A DNA stretch of 64,000 bases from Phycisphaerae bacterium (GCA_030426605.1 JAUHXM010000005.1:1-64000), one strand, 5' to 3'. Shown: positions 24,646-33,664, counted from the stretch's first letter. The notes: a model not told the origin generated them from the letters alone. Translations and numbers: made by a program.

Positions 24646-25968
24646 TCACCCCTCGCCCAGCACGAACTTCCGCTCGTCCCACAGCTTCTCGACGCGTTCG
24701 GCGAAGCTCGGCGTCTCGGGGAGCCCGAGCCCGCACGCCGCGAGCAGGTCGATCATGCCGAAATAGTCATCGACGCCGACATACTCGCGCCCGACGCGCG
24801 GGCGCGTCTCGTTCGTCCCCGCCTGCACGGCGCTCAGGTCCGCCATGTTGTGGTAGTTGCCCAGGGGCAGGCAGACGCATGTCGAGGTGTACCCGAGCCG
24901 GCAATAGACGCTCGCCTCGCAGGCGCCGCCCGCCATGAGCTTGCGTTGCCACTTCCATCCGCCGGGCGCGGGGGCCTGTTCGGTTGCGCGCGGCGTCGAG
25001 TCCCTGCCAGCGAGCCGGTTCGCGACTTCTGAGATCGCGGACGTGAGTTCTGGCGTGAAGACGCTGACCCGGTCGCCCACGCGCACGATGGGCCCGCCGT
25101 GGATGGGGGAATCGTGCGGGAAGCTCCGCGAGGTCTCCAGCGCGATGACGCGGGAGTTTTTGGGCATGAACCCGCCCTTGCACGCGCCGATCGCGCCGAC
25201 GAAGCCGACCTCCTCGGCGCGCGTAAAGAGCAGGCGGATGTCGCCCACGTCCATCCCGCCCGCGCGCGCGAGGCGGAGCTCCTCCATCGCCGCGAGCGCC
25301 GCCGCCGCCGCGGCGAGGTCGTCGCAGGCGTTCGTGTGCAGGATGCCGCCGAACTCGTCGTCGGTGACCTCCGCGTCGGGGAGCTGCCACGTCGCGACGT
25401 CCCCCACGCTCGCGCCGGCGGGCTCGTCGAACTCGCACGCGAAGACGGGGAAGACGCCGGACGTGCCTTCGGGCGCGCCTTCGGTGCCGCCCTCGGGTTG
25501 CGGGCCCGGGTTGCCGGCGTCCTTGTCGCCCTTGGGGTCGTAGACCTTGCCCGTGAGGGTGCCCGCGATGGTGCGCTCGCCGACATGCACGACGACGCGC
25601 GCGTCCTCGAAGTAGGGCGCCATCACGCCGCCTCGGAACTCGAGCAGCGCGTCCGTTGGTGATCCGACCGACGCGACGACGAACGCGGGGTGGTCCAGGT
25701 GGGCCGTGAAGTAGATCGGTGCGGCGTCGGGGTCCGCGGCGTTGGCGCCCTGGAAGTGGACCTCGATGTTGAAGTGCTCGTCGGTGCGCATCGCGACGTC
25801 CGGGCGCGCCTCGACCCACTCTTTGATCCACGCCGCGGGGCGTCCCTCGCGACCCGTCGCGGTGGGCAGGGTCGTGAGCTCCATCGCCCAGCGGAGGTAC
25901 TCGTCGCGCCTCGGGTGGTCGGTCGTGATCAGCGCGATGGCGCGCTCCGCTCCAGCTTGGGTGGTCAT
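24646..25968 (-). CDS. M42-like metallo-aminopeptidase
   Basis: The 440-residue protein shows the co-catalytic zinc peptidase layout: HLDHPA (His90, Asp92), NACDDLAA with a bridging Asp, the RAEEVGF Glu pair (catalytic base and ligand), and TSRSFPHDSPIHGGP with a later metal-binding Asp. These fit the M42/M20-type aminopeptidases that trim peptides in the cytosol; no signal peptide is present. An acidic Pro/Gly-rich insert (about 148-172) is unusual. The start lacks a Shine-Dalgarno but has a TACGAT hexamer six bases upstream. Confidence 0.8.
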   Translation of the reverse strand: MTTQAGAERAIALITTDHPRRDEYLRWAMELTTLPTATGREGRPAAWIKEWVEARPDVAMRTDEHFNIEVHFQGANAADPDAAPIYFTAHLDHPAFVVASVGSPTDALLEFRGGVMAPYFEDARVVVHVGERTIAGTLTGKVYDPKGDKDAGNPGPQPEGGTEGAPEGTSGVFPVFACEFDEPAGASVGDVATWQLPDAEVTDDEFGGILHTNACDDLAAAAAALAAMEELRLARAGGMDVGDIRLLFTRAEEVGFVGAIGACKGGFMPKNSRVIALETSRSFPHDSPIHGGPIVRVGDRVSVFTPELTSAISEVANRLAGRDSTPRATEQAPAPGGWKWQRKLMAGGACEASVYCRLGYTSTCVCLPLGNYHNMADLSAVQAGTNETRPRVGREYVGVDDYFGMIDLLAACGLGLPETPSFAERVEKLWDERKFVLGEG

Positions 25969-25974
25969 GCCCGG

Positions 25975-25980
25975 ATCGTA
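25975..25980 (-). promoter_or_regulatory. Likely leaderless -10 (TACGAT) for the peptidase
   Basis: TACGAT is separated from the ATG (25968) by six bases, so a transcript starting seven bases after the hexamer would begin at the start codon. No clear -35 is seen. Confidence 0.5.
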
Positions 25981-25990
25981 CGGGCCCCGC

Positions 25991-27946
25991 TCAGGTATCG
26001 TCCTCGGCGAGGACGATCAGGCTGTCCTCGGGCTGGAGGTCGAACCGTTCGTTCTTTCCGGGGATGAGCTTCACCCCGAAATTGGCGCGCAGGTCGTGCT
26101 CGTTCGCCTTGATCTTGACGCCGATGCAGACCTCCTTGCGTTTCTGTGCGATCCGCATCATGTCCGCGAAGGTGTACGCCGCGGGCAGCGCCTCGAAGTA
26201 CAGGCGCGCCGGCTTGAGGTAGATCTCCGAGCCGTCCTCCTCGAACAGGTCGTCGTACACCGCCTTCATGTCCGCCTCTTCGGAGATCTGCGCGAGCAGC
26301 GAGCTCACGAGCCGGTTCGAGATGATGAAATCGTGCACGCCGGCGCGGGCCACGAGCTCCTGGTTGGACGAGTCCATGAGCTCGGTGATGAGCGACGTTG
26401 TCTCCGCTTCGGGGCGTCCCTCGAGCATCCGGCGCAGCAGCAGCACGATGATGATCGTCTCGGAGTCCACCGTCTCCGAGTCCGACTCCGCCGCGCCCTG
26501 GCTGAGCGCCAGGATGTTGTCGTAGAGCGCGGGCTCGATCTCTGTGTACACGTCCGCCCGCAGGGGGTCGGCGTTCACCACGCGCAGCTTGAGCTTCTTG
26601 AGCTCCTCCTGCAGCTCGCTGATCGTCGCCAGCACCTCGTCGGACGGATCGTTGAGCAGCAGGTCGATCTCCGACCCTTCCATCACGTAGTCCGCGTATT
26701 CGCGGAGGATGACGGGCGCCTTCTCGTTCCACCCGATGATGAGCTCGCGCTCGTGCCGGTGCTCGACGCGCCCGCCGGCGAGGGGGAGGTCGCGCCCGTG
26801 CGCGACGGGCTCGGCCCGGTACTCGATGGTCGAGTCGTCCTCCGCGACAATCAGCACCTCGTCGCCGGTGCCGAGCGTGGTGCCGGGGTCGGGGTTCACG
26901 AGCAGCTCGCCGCCGGCCCGCCGGATGCCCATGGGCACGCCGTCTGGGAAGTGGAACTGGGCCTCGCCGAAGGTCGTCTCGCCCCACGGGCCCTCGTAGA
27001 AGTACATCTCGCACCCGTCGAAGCTCATGATCTCGGCGTACACCAGGCTCAGCCCGATGGACCGCGAGGTCTGCACGATGATCTTCGCGAGCACCTCCAT
27101 CGCGTTGAGCGTGGTGATCTCGCCCGGCGCGATGCCCTCGGCGATCTCGCGGTTCCGCTGATCGAAGATCTCGGCGATGATGTTCAGCTCGCGCCCCTCG
27201 TCTTTGGACGCCATGATGCCGAGCAAGGTCTTGATCACCCGCGCGTCGCTCGCGGACTTGGCCGGCACCGGGTCCGACTCCGAGCACGTGCCCAGCACGA
27301 TCACCGACTTGCACGTGGACAGCGACACGATGTCCAGGTTGACGAGCGACGACACCGACCCGGACCGCGTCACCACCCGCGTGTTCCCGGTGTTGGGCAT
27401 CTGCACGCTCAGGAAGTCGTCCATCTCCTCCTTGTCCTTCTCTGCGAGGATCACGACGCACGGGCGGTCCTCGCTCTCGTTGGCCATCACGAGCTCGCGC
27501 AGGATCTCGACGACCCGGTCGTTCCACCCGAGGATGACGGTGTGGTCCTCCTCGATGACTTTCGAGTGCCCCTTCTTGAGGCGGGCGAGCATCTGGTCGA
27601 GGGCCGTCGTGATGAACGCGATCAGCATGGACAGGATGATCACGCCCGCCAGCCCGGCGATGATCCCCGGGACCTTGAACGCGAGGCTCGACCCGATGTC
27701 CTGGTTCATGTTCCCGGGGTCGGTGAGCTCGAGGAACACGACGTACAGGTTGTTGAAGAACCCCCGGTGCGGGGTGTTCTCCGGCGTGTCGCCCAGCGTG
27801 ATGAGCAGCACGCCCCGGAGGATCGCGACCGAGACCATGATGCCCAGGAAGACCACGACGAGGCTCAGGAAGATCGAGCCGCCGCCCTTGGCCATGAAGT
27901 TGTCGAACCGGTACCGCAGCACCTGACGCAGCGTCGTCTTCGCCAT
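25991..27946 (-). CDS. CASTOR/POLLUX-like ion channel with RCK domains
   Basis: The 651-residue protein has membrane helices at about 24-48 and 92-113, with a pore segment between them, then two Rossmann-type RCK regions beginning HTVILGWNDRVVEILREL and ELIIGWNEKAPVILREY. This layout and the long C-terminal region match the plant CASTOR/POLLUX/DMI1 family and its bacterial relatives. The filter-equivalent site reads TDPGN (75-79) where the plant proteins have ADAGN or ADSGN; it is not a K+ filter (no TxGYGD). It ends 22 bases upstream of the peptidase gene and is divergent from the K+ channel gene. Confidence 0.85.
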   Translation of the reverse strand: MAKTTLRQVLRYRFDNFMAKGGGSIFLSLVVVFLGIMVSVAILRGVLLITLGDTPENTPHRGFFNNLYVVFLELTDPGNMNQDIGSSLAFKVPGIIAGLAGVIILSMLIAFITTALDQMLARLKKGHSKVIEEDHTVILGWNDRVVEILRELVMANESEDRPCVVILAEKDKEEMDDFLSVQMPNTGNTRVVTRSGSVSSLVNLDIVSLSTCKSVIVLGTCSESDPVPAKSASDARVIKTLLGIMASKDEGRELNIIAEIFDQRNREIAEGIAPGEITTLNAMEVLAKIIVQTSRSIGLSLVYAEIMSFDGCEMYFYEGPWGETTFGEAQFHFPDGVPMGIRRAGGELLVNPDPGTTLGTGDEVLIVAEDDSTIEYRAEPVAHGRDLPLAGGRVEHRHERELIIGWNEKAPVILREYADYVMEGSEIDLLLNDPSDEVLATISELQEELKKLKLRVVNADPLRADVYTEIEPALYDNILALSQGAAESDSETVDSETIIIVLLLRRMLEGRPEAETTSLITELMDSSNQELVARAGVHDFIISNRLVSSLLAQISEEADMKAVYDDLFEEDGSEIYLKPARLYFEALPAAYTFADMMRIAQKRKEVCIGVKIKANEHDLRANFGVKLIPGKNERFDLQPEDSLIVLAEDDT

Positions 27947-28070
27947 CGCCCGTCCCCCCGGGCATCGCGACGCGCGGGCCCTTCGCCCTCGATTCTAGTG
28001 AAACCCGGCTCCCGTTCCAGTGTTGTTCGGCAACTCCGAACGCCCCGAGAGCCCGTATCCTGTCCCGCGC

Positions 28071-29759
28071 ATGAAGTTCAGCACCACCCACGTCCTCCTC
28101 TTCTTCCAGCAACGCCAGACGCAGCGGAACATCCGCTCGCTCGTCTGGTTCGCGGGGATCCTGACGGGGATCATCGTCACCTACTCCGTCCTCTTTCACT
28201 ACATCATGGCCGCCGAGAACCAGCAGCACAGCTGGATCACGGGGTTCTACTGGACGCTGACGGTGATGACGACGCTCGGGTTCGGCGACATCACGTTCAA
28301 GTCCGACCTCGGGCGGGCGTTCTCGATGCTGGTTCTCTCGACGGGCGTGATCTTTCTGCTGATCCTGCTGCCGTTCACGATCATCCAGTTCTTCTACGCG
28401 CCGTGGGTGGAGGCTCAGGCGGATGCTCGGACGCCCCGCAAGCTCCCGGAAGAGACCAGCGGGCACGTCATCCTGACCCAGCACAACGCGATCACCGAGG
28501 CGCTGATCCGCCGGCTCGACAAGGCGGGCCAGCCCTACGTGCTCCTCGTGCCCGATTTCGAGGACGCCTCGCGCCTGCACGACATGGGCCTGCGCGTCAT
28601 GTTCGGCGCGCTCGACCTGCCCGAGACCTACCGGCTCGCGCGCGCGGACCGCGCCTCGCTCGTCGCGACGACCCACGACGACGTGGTGAACACGAACGTC
28701 GCCTTTATGGCGCGCCAGGCGGCGCCCGACGTCCCGATCGTCTCGACCGCCACGGGCCCGACGGCGACGTCCATCCTCGAGCACGCCGGGGCGACGCGCG
28801 TCCTCCAACTCGGGAGCATGCTCGGGCGCGCCCTCGCGCGGTGCATGGTCGGGGGCGACGCCGTCACCCACGTCGTGGGACGCCTGGACGAGCTCCTCTT
28901 CGCCGAGGCGAACGCGGCGCGCACGCCCCTCACCGGCAAGTCGCTCATCGAGAACCGCCTGAACGAGCTGGGCGTCTCCGTCATCGGCCTCTGGGAGCGC
29001 GGCGAGTTCCAGCACGCCACCCCCGACACCGTTGTGGGCGAGCACTCCATCCTCATGCTCGCCGGCTCGGGCGCACAGCTGCAGAATTACGACGAGGCGT
29101 TCGCGATCTACAACGTCTCGACCGAGCCCGTGCTCATCCTCGGGTGCGGGCGGGTCGGGTCCGCCGCGGCGGACGCCCTGTCGTCACGCGGGGTGGACTG
29201 GCGCGTCGTCGATCTCAGCCCCTCGCCCGCCCTCGACCCCGACCGCCTCGTCCGCGGCGACGCGCGTGACCCGGACATCCTCAAGCAGGCCGGGCTGTTC
29301 GAGGCGCCGGCCGTGCTCATCACGACGCACGACGACGCGCTCAACATCTACCTGACGATCTACTGCCGGTCCGTGCGCCCCGACATCCAGATCATCACCC
29401 GCGCCACGCTCGAGCAGAACATCGACACCCTGCACCGCGCGGGGGCGGACTTCGTGCACTCCTACGCCTCGATGGGCTCGGCGGGCATCCTCGACTTCAT
29501 CAAGCGCGATCGGATCGCGACGATCACCGAGGGGCTGGACGTCTTCCGCACGCCGGTCCCCAAGTCGCTCGACGCGACGACCCTCATCGAGTGCGGCGTG
29601 CGCGAGAAAACAGGGTGCACCATCGTCGCGATCCGCGAGCACGATGGCTCGCTCGTCATCAACCCGCCGGCGAGCACCACCCTGCGCGCCGGGCAGGAGA
29701 TGATTCTCGCCGGCAGCGCCGAGTCGGAAGAAACCTTCCGCGAACGCTTCGGCGCGTGA
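28071..29759 (+). CDS. Two-helix K+ channel with tandem RCK domains
   Basis: The 562-residue protein has two membrane helices (about 22-43 and 84-110) around a K+ selectivity filter TTLGFGD (67-73), then two TrkA_N/RCK modules (from about 130, HVILTQHNAITEAL, and from about 350, PVLILGCGRVGSAAADAL), each followed by a TrkA_C-like domain. Tetrameric channels of this kind are gated by ligands bound to the RCK ring. A TATCCT hexamer (28056-28061) lies nine bases before the ATG. The divergent CASTOR-like gene is 124 bases away, suggesting joint ion homeostasis. Confidence 0.9.
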   Translation: MKFSTTHVLLFFQQRQTQRNIRSLVWFAGILTGIIVTYSVLFHYIMAAENQQHSWITGFYWTLTVMTTLGFGDITFKSDLGRAFSMLVLSTGVIFLLILLPFTIIQFFYAPWVEAQADARTPRKLPEETSGHVILTQHNAITEALIRRLDKAGQPYVLLVPDFEDASRLHDMGLRVMFGALDLPETYRLARADRASLVATTHDDVVNTNVAFMARQAAPDVPIVSTATGPTATSILEHAGATRVLQLGSMLGRALARCMVGGDAVTHVVGRLDELLFAEANAARTPLTGKSLIENRLNELGVSVIGLWERGEFQHATPDTVVGEHSILMLAGSGAQLQNYDEAFAIYNVSTEPVLILGCGRVGSAAADALSSRGVDWRVVDLSPSPALDPDRLVRGDARDPDILKQAGLFEAPAVLITTHDDALNIYLTIYCRSVRPDIQIITRATLEQNIDTLHRAGADFVHSYASMGSAGILDFIKRDRIATITEGLDVFRTPVPKSLDATTLIECGVREKTGCTIVAIREHDGSLVINPPASTTLRAGQEMILAGSAESEETFRERFGA

Positions 29760-29800
29760 GCCGCGTTGTTCAATCAACACGCCGCGGTTGATCGCCGCGG

Positions 29801-29836
29801 ATCCAGCGGATGACGAACGCGGACGCATCCGCTGGA
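29801..29836. repeat. Inverted repeat of the ATCCAGCGGAT family
   Basis: TCCAGCGGATG (29802-29812) and CATCCGCTGGA (29826-29836) form an 11-bp perfect stem between convergent gene ends. The same core appears as the inner stem of the larger element at 36878-36972. Confidence 0.7.
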
Positions 29837-29879
29837 ATCGCCCTCCGGGCTCGTCCGCGGTGTGCGTGCGGGCCCGCGG

Positions 29880-31586
29880 TCAGCGACCGCGCGTCCGCGT
29901 CCTGCCGCCGAGGCGTTTCTTGGGCATCTTGCCCGGCACGATGCCGCCCGGGAACTTCGCCGCGAGCTCTTCCTGGTCGAGCTGCTTGACGTCGTCCACG
30001 CTCGGTCCCTCGTGGCGCCCGCGCTTCTCTTCCTCGACGCCCTCGACCTGGTAGGTCGGGCGCCCGCCCGTGGGCTCGTCCTTCCAGCCCTCGGGGCGAT
30101 CGGTCGGCTCGAAGTCGTCGTACGTCTTCAGCGGGATCTCGGCGTTGATCAGGTTCTCGATCTCGGTCAGCATCTTGCCCTGCTCGGTCGTCACCAGACT
30201 CCACGCGACGCCCTCGCGCCCTGCCCGGGCCGTCCGCCCGATGCGGTGCACGTACACGTCCGGGTCGTCGGGCAGATCGTAGTTCACGACGTGGGTGATC
30301 CCCTCGACGTCGATGCCGCGCGACGCGAGGTCACTCGCGACCAGCACGCTCAGCGAGCCCGAGCGGAAGCGTTCCATCACCTTGTTGCGGGCGCTCTGCG
30401 AGAGGTCGCCGTGGATCGCGTGCGCGTCGATCCCCTTCTTGTCGAGGTACCGCACCACGTTGTCCACCGTCCGCTTCATGCGGCAGAAGACGAGCGTGAG
30501 CGCGGGGTCCTCGTGCGTCAGCACGTGGGCGAGCATCCGGCGCTTGTCCCACGGGTTGCAGGTCACGTACTCCTGCTGCACCATCTCGACCGTCAGCGAG
30601 CCAGACGAGACCGTCAGCTTCTCCGGGTCGTTCATGTGCCGGCGGGCCAGCTTCTCGATGTCCTCGGTCAACGTCGCGCTCACGAAGATCGTCTGCCGGT
30701 CCTTCGGGCACTGCGAGAGGATCTTTTTCATGTCGTCGCGGAACCCGAAGTCGAACATCCGATCGACCTCGTCGAGGACCGCGAAGCGGACGTTGTTGAA
30801 CGTCATGTGCCCGCGGCCGACCATGTCCATCACGCGCCCTGGCGTGCCGACGATGATCTCGGGGCGCTGTGCCAGCCGCTCGGCCTGCACGTTGATCGAC
30901 TGCCCGCCGTAGACCGCCGCCGTCGAGACGCCCATCAACCCGCCGACCTCGTCGAAATCCTGACGGATCTGGATCGCCAGTTCGCGCGTCGGCGCCAGGA
31001 TCAGCGCCTGGAAGGGCACGCCGGGCTCGGCCATGCTCAGGACCGGCAGCGCGAAGGCCAGCGTCTTGCCCGTGCCCGTCTTCGCCTGGCCCAGGACATC
31101 GACGCCCGTGAGCGTCAGCGGGATGAGCTGCGACTGGATGTGCGTCGGGTGCACGAATCCCGCGTCCGTGATCCCATCGACGAGCTCTTGCTTGAGCCCG
31201 AGGTCGGCGAACGTCTTGTTCGTGTCGAAGCTCTCCGCGGTGAAGTTCGTGGACTTCTCCTTGCGGTGGCGCTCCGGCTCCTTGTCCGCGGCATCGGAGC
31301 GCTTCTTGCCCGAACGCTTGCGGGTGCGCTTCTTCTTGCCGCCACCATCACGGTCGCGACCATCGTCGTCGCGCTCCTCGCGCTCGCCGAGGCGTTCTTC
31401 GAGGTCCGCGCCCGAGTCGAGGGATTCGCCGCTGTCGGCCGCGCCCTCGGCGCCTTCCTTGCGGCCGCCGCGCTTGCCGCGACGCCGACGTCGGCGCTTC
31501 TTCTTCGCCGGGCCCTCGCCGTCGTGGTTGGTGGTGTTGGTGGTGTCGTCCGCCGGCGCGTCGGCCGCGCTGTGATCGTCGCTCAT
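29880..31586 (-). CDS. DEAD-box (DEVD) ATP-dependent RNA helicase
   Basis: The 568-residue helicase has an Arg/Lys-rich N-terminal tail (KKKRRRRRRGKRGGRK, about 27-42), a Q motif, AKTGTGKT, VLDEVDRMFDFGF (DEVD instead of DEAD), SATL and HRIGRTARAGREG, covering both RecA-like domains (about 135-500). Such enzymes unwind short RNA duplexes in ribosome assembly or mRNA decay. The Gly-Arg rich end (KKRLGGRTRTRGR) adds an RNA-binding tail. The family resembles RhlE/CsdA, but the exact member cannot be set. A GAGGCGG ribosome site precedes the ATG. Confidence 0.93.
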   Translation of the reverse strand: MSDDHSAADAPADDTTNTTNHDGEGPAKKKRRRRRRGKRGGRKEGAEGAADSGESLDSGADLEERLGEREERDDDGRDRDGGGKKKRTRKRSGKKRSDAADKEPERHRKEKSTNFTAESFDTNKTFADLGLKQELVDGITDAGFVHPTHIQSQLIPLTLTGVDVLGQAKTGTGKTLAFALPVLSMAEPGVPFQALILAPTRELAIQIRQDFDEVGGLMGVSTAAVYGGQSINVQAERLAQRPEIIVGTPGRVMDMVGRGHMTFNNVRFAVLDEVDRMFDFGFRDDMKKILSQCPKDRQTIFVSATLTEDIEKLARRHMNDPEKLTVSSGSLTVEMVQQEYVTCNPWDKRRMLAHVLTHEDPALTLVFCRMKRTVDNVVRYLDKKGIDAHAIHGDLSQSARNKVMERFRSGSLSVLVASDLASRGIDVEGITHVVNYDLPDDPDVYVHRIGRTARAGREGVAWSLVTTEQGKMLTEIENLINAEIPLKTYDDFEPTDRPEGWKDEPTGGRPTYQVEGVEEEKRGRHEGPSVDDVKQLDQEELAAKFPGGIVPGKMPKKRLGGRTRTRGR

Positions 31587-31738
31587 GGAAATGTCCGCCT
31601 CTCGGCCCGGCCTCGTCGCGAACGATCGCGCCGGAGTCAGCCTGGATAGCCCCCCACGACCCGGTGCCGCGGCGGTGCGATCAAGTTGAGCATCATTCTA
31701 GCGGCCCCGAGGGGCCAACCTCGGCTCGCTCTTTCTTG

Positions 31739-31772
31739 CTCTCCCGCCGGAGAGAGACCCGGGGTGCGGGGG
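31739..31772. repeat. Hairpin repeat after the glycosyltransferase gene
   Basis: CTCTCC (31739-31744) and GGAGAG (31749-31754) form a stem, followed by a CCGGGGTGcGGGG box. A related copy (stem plus CCGGGGTGAGGGG) lies at 32583-32616, so the glycosyltransferase gene is flanked by two copies. This type of repeat is widespread between bacterial genes. Confidence 0.6.
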
Positions 31773-31773
31773 C

Positions 31774-32565
31774 CTACCCCGCATCCCCACCCTTCATCGA
31801 GAGTTCCACCAGCACGGCGTGCTTTTGCAGCGTCGCCGATGCCGTCGCCAACGCCGCCAGCCACCCGGCCCGCCCGTCCCGCCACGCCTGTTTGATCACC
31901 ATCTGCTTGAGGAACGCCCCGATCGGGCTGGTCACGCACCGCAGGCGCGACCCCCGGGCGCCCGCCGCGTGCAGGTTCGTCGCCATCAGCCGGGCGTACC
32001 CGGAGTCCTTGGCGAACTGCTCGGCGAACGTCTCGAAGCTCTCGTGCCGCAGGGTGCCCGAGAGCCGTTCGACCTTGCCGCCGCTTGAGCCAGCACCGGT
32101 CAACTCCAGCTTGTCGTGCGGGTCGTGCCCGCCCCACGCCGCGGTGCCGGCTCGCACCACCCGCAGCCGCCACTCGGGCTGCCACGCGTGACTCAGAAAC
32201 CGGCCGCGGTACCAGATCTTGCGGTTGACCATCGCGCCGTCGTGCCCCCGACCGTCGGCGCGCACAAAGTCCGCGATCGACTCAGCCAAGTCTGGCTCGA
32301 CCGGCTCGTCCGAGTCGAGCGAGAGCACCCAAGGATGCGCGCACGCCTCGAGCGCCTTCTGTTTCGTCTTCACGTGCCCGAGCCACTCGGACCGGATCAC
32401 CCGCGCGCCGAACCGCTCGAGGATCTCGATCGTCCCGTCGGTCGAGCCCGAATCGACCGCGACGATCTCGGACGCCCAGCCCGCGACGGACGCGAGCACG
32501 CGCTCGATCGTGCGGCTCGAGTCCTTGCACACGATCGCCACCGAGATGGGGAGCCGGTCCGCCAT
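31774..32565 (-). CDS. Glycosyltransferase family 2, LPS-core type
   Basis: The 263-residue cytoplasmic enzyme starts with a GT2 fold: ISVAIVCKDSSRTIERVLAS, VDSGSTDGT, and an acidic metal site LSLDSDEP in DXD position (about 85-92). The later WQPEWRLRVVRAGTAAWGG region resembles WaaE/KdtX-type transferases that add sugars to lipid A-Kdo or core heptose. It faces away from, and shares a short intergenic region with, a WaaP-like kinase gene, which supports a role in lipopolysaccharide core assembly. TAGGCT lies eight bases before the ATG. Confidence 0.85.
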   Translation of the reverse strand: MADRLPISVAIVCKDSSRTIERVLASVAGWASEIVAVDSGSTDGTIEILERFGARVIRSEWLGHVKTKQKALEACAHPWVLSLDSDEPVEPDLAESIADFVRADGRGHDGAMVNRKIWYRGRFLSHAWQPEWRLRVVRAGTAAWGGHDPHDKLELTGAGSSGGKVERLSGTLRHESFETFAEQFAKDSGYARLMATNLHAAGARGSRLRCVTSPIGAFLKQMVIKQAWRDGRAGWLAALATASATLQKHAVLVELSMKGGDAG

Positions 32566-32582
32566 GACCTGTGAGCCTACCT

Positions 32583-32620
32583 CCCTCTCCCCATGGGGGA
32601 GAGGGCCGGGGTGAGGGGTC
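32583..32620. repeat. Hairpin repeat between glycosyltransferase and kinase genes
   Basis: CCCTCTCCCC (32583-32592) pairs with GGGGAGAGGG (32596-32605), then CCGGGGTGAGGGG follows. It sits between the divergent starts at 32565 and 32644, close to the probable promoters of both. Confidence 0.7.
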
Positions 32621-32631
32621 TTCCAACCTCG

Positions 32632-32637
32632 TACCCT
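32632..32637 (+). promoter_or_regulatory. Likely leaderless -10 (TACCCT) for the kinase gene
   Basis: TACCCT is six bases before the ATG at 32644 and no ribosome site is seen, so the mRNA probably starts at the start codon. Confidence 0.45.
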
Positions 32638-32643
32638 CCACCG

Positions 32644-33543
32644 ATGCCGCCCCCGCCGACGAGCAACCTGCGAGTCGTGAAATACGCCCAAGGCTGGGGC
32701 TACGCCGCCAGCGAGTGGGAGCGGGCCCTGGGCGCCATCGACTGGACCAAGCCCCACGCCGAGGGCGGGCCCGAGCGCCTCAAGATCAAGACGCTCGCGG
32801 ACGGCACCAAGGACGCCACCGTCTGGCGCGCGACGCTGACGCTGGGCAAGCGCGAGCACGAGGTGGTGCTGAAGGTCGAGCCGCTGGATTCGCTGCGGAA
32901 GAAGATCCAGGCGTTGCTCAGGCAGACCAAATCATTTCGCCAGTGGCGCGGGGCTGATGCGATTGAATCAAGAGGGTTTCGGGCAGCGCGTGCCCACGCC
33001 GTGCTTCGCGAGCGCGGCGTCGAGATTCTCGTAATCGAGTCGTTGTGCGGCCCAAACGTGCTCGAAGCGGTGGCAGACTCGGCATGGCGAATCCGAGATC
33101 AGCTCCAACTCGCTGACGCTCTCGGTGACTGGACCTCGGCGCTCTGCCACGCCGGGATCTACAACCGCGATCACAAGCCCTCGAACGTGATCGTTCTGCG
33201 CGAACCGGCTGTCACTCTCGCGCTTGTTGATACCGTTGATGTTGATGTGCTGAGCAAGATCGGACGGTTTCTTGAGACCGATTCGGAACTCGATCTTGCG
33301 GACATGCTCGCGAAGCTCTACATCGAGGCCAAGGGTGCAGGGCATGCACCCCGACGGGCGCTCTGGGTCCGGGTCCTCCGATCGGCTTGGCTGGCCGCGT
33401 ACGGCAAGGACAAGCGTGCTGAACAGCACGTGTCATGGCGGGAGGACCGCGGGGAAGTGCTCGCCTCCATTCGCGGTCTCTCGCGCTCCGTAGCTCGCCA
33501 CGGCGACCCAACCCCCAAGGACGATCCCCTCGAGCGCGGCTAG
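32644..33543 (+). CDS. WaaP/InaA-like lipopolysaccharide kinase
   Basis: The 299-residue protein has a kinase-like core: a strand with VVLKVEPL (ATP-binding Lys, about 82), a helix with conserved charges, the catalytic loop HAGIYNRDHKPSN (about 174-186) and a DFG-equivalent VDTVDVD. These features match the LPS core heptose kinases (WaaP, InaA). It is divergent from the LPS-type GT2 gene. Base composition falls in its middle and last parts (about 32930-33440) compared with the start, hinting at a different evolutionary origin of that part. Confidence 0.78.
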   Translation: MPPPPTSNLRVVKYAQGWGYAASEWERALGAIDWTKPHAEGGPERLKIKTLADGTKDATVWRATLTLGKREHEVVLKVEPLDSLRKKIQALLRQTKSFRQWRGADAIESRGFRAARAHAVLRERGVEILVIESLCGPNVLEAVADSAWRIRDQLQLADALGDWTSALCHAGIYNRDHKPSNVIVLREPAVTLALVDTVDVDVLSKIGRFLETDSELDLADMLAKLYIEAKGAGHAPRRALWVRVLRSAWLAAYGKDKRAEQHVSWREDRGEVLASIRGLSRSVARHGDPTPKDDPLERG

Positions 33544-33549
33544 CCCGCC

Positions 33550-33664
33550 CTCCCCCGTCCGGACGGGGGAGGTGGCCCGGCGCACGCCGGGTCGGAGGGG
33601 GTCTTCCGCAAGACCCCCCCTCAGTCTCGCTCTGCTCGACAGCTCCCCCGTCGGGACGGGGGAG
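33550..33664. repeat. Mosaic of perfect hairpins before the methyltransferase
   Basis: Two nearly identical 22-base palindromes, with core CTCCCCCGTC/GACGGGGGAG (33550-33571 and 33643-33664), flank a GCCCGGCG/CGCCGGGT-type stem (about 33574-33592) and a 9-bp stem GGGGGTCTT/AAGACCCCC (33597-33618). This is a composite intergenic repeat, not a gene. Confidence 0.8.

Noticed and set aside
25991-29045. Long minus-strand frame covering the K+ channel gene
   Set aside because: It is antisense to a clear channel gene with filter and RCK motifs; only the CASTOR-like frame ending at 25991 is supported.
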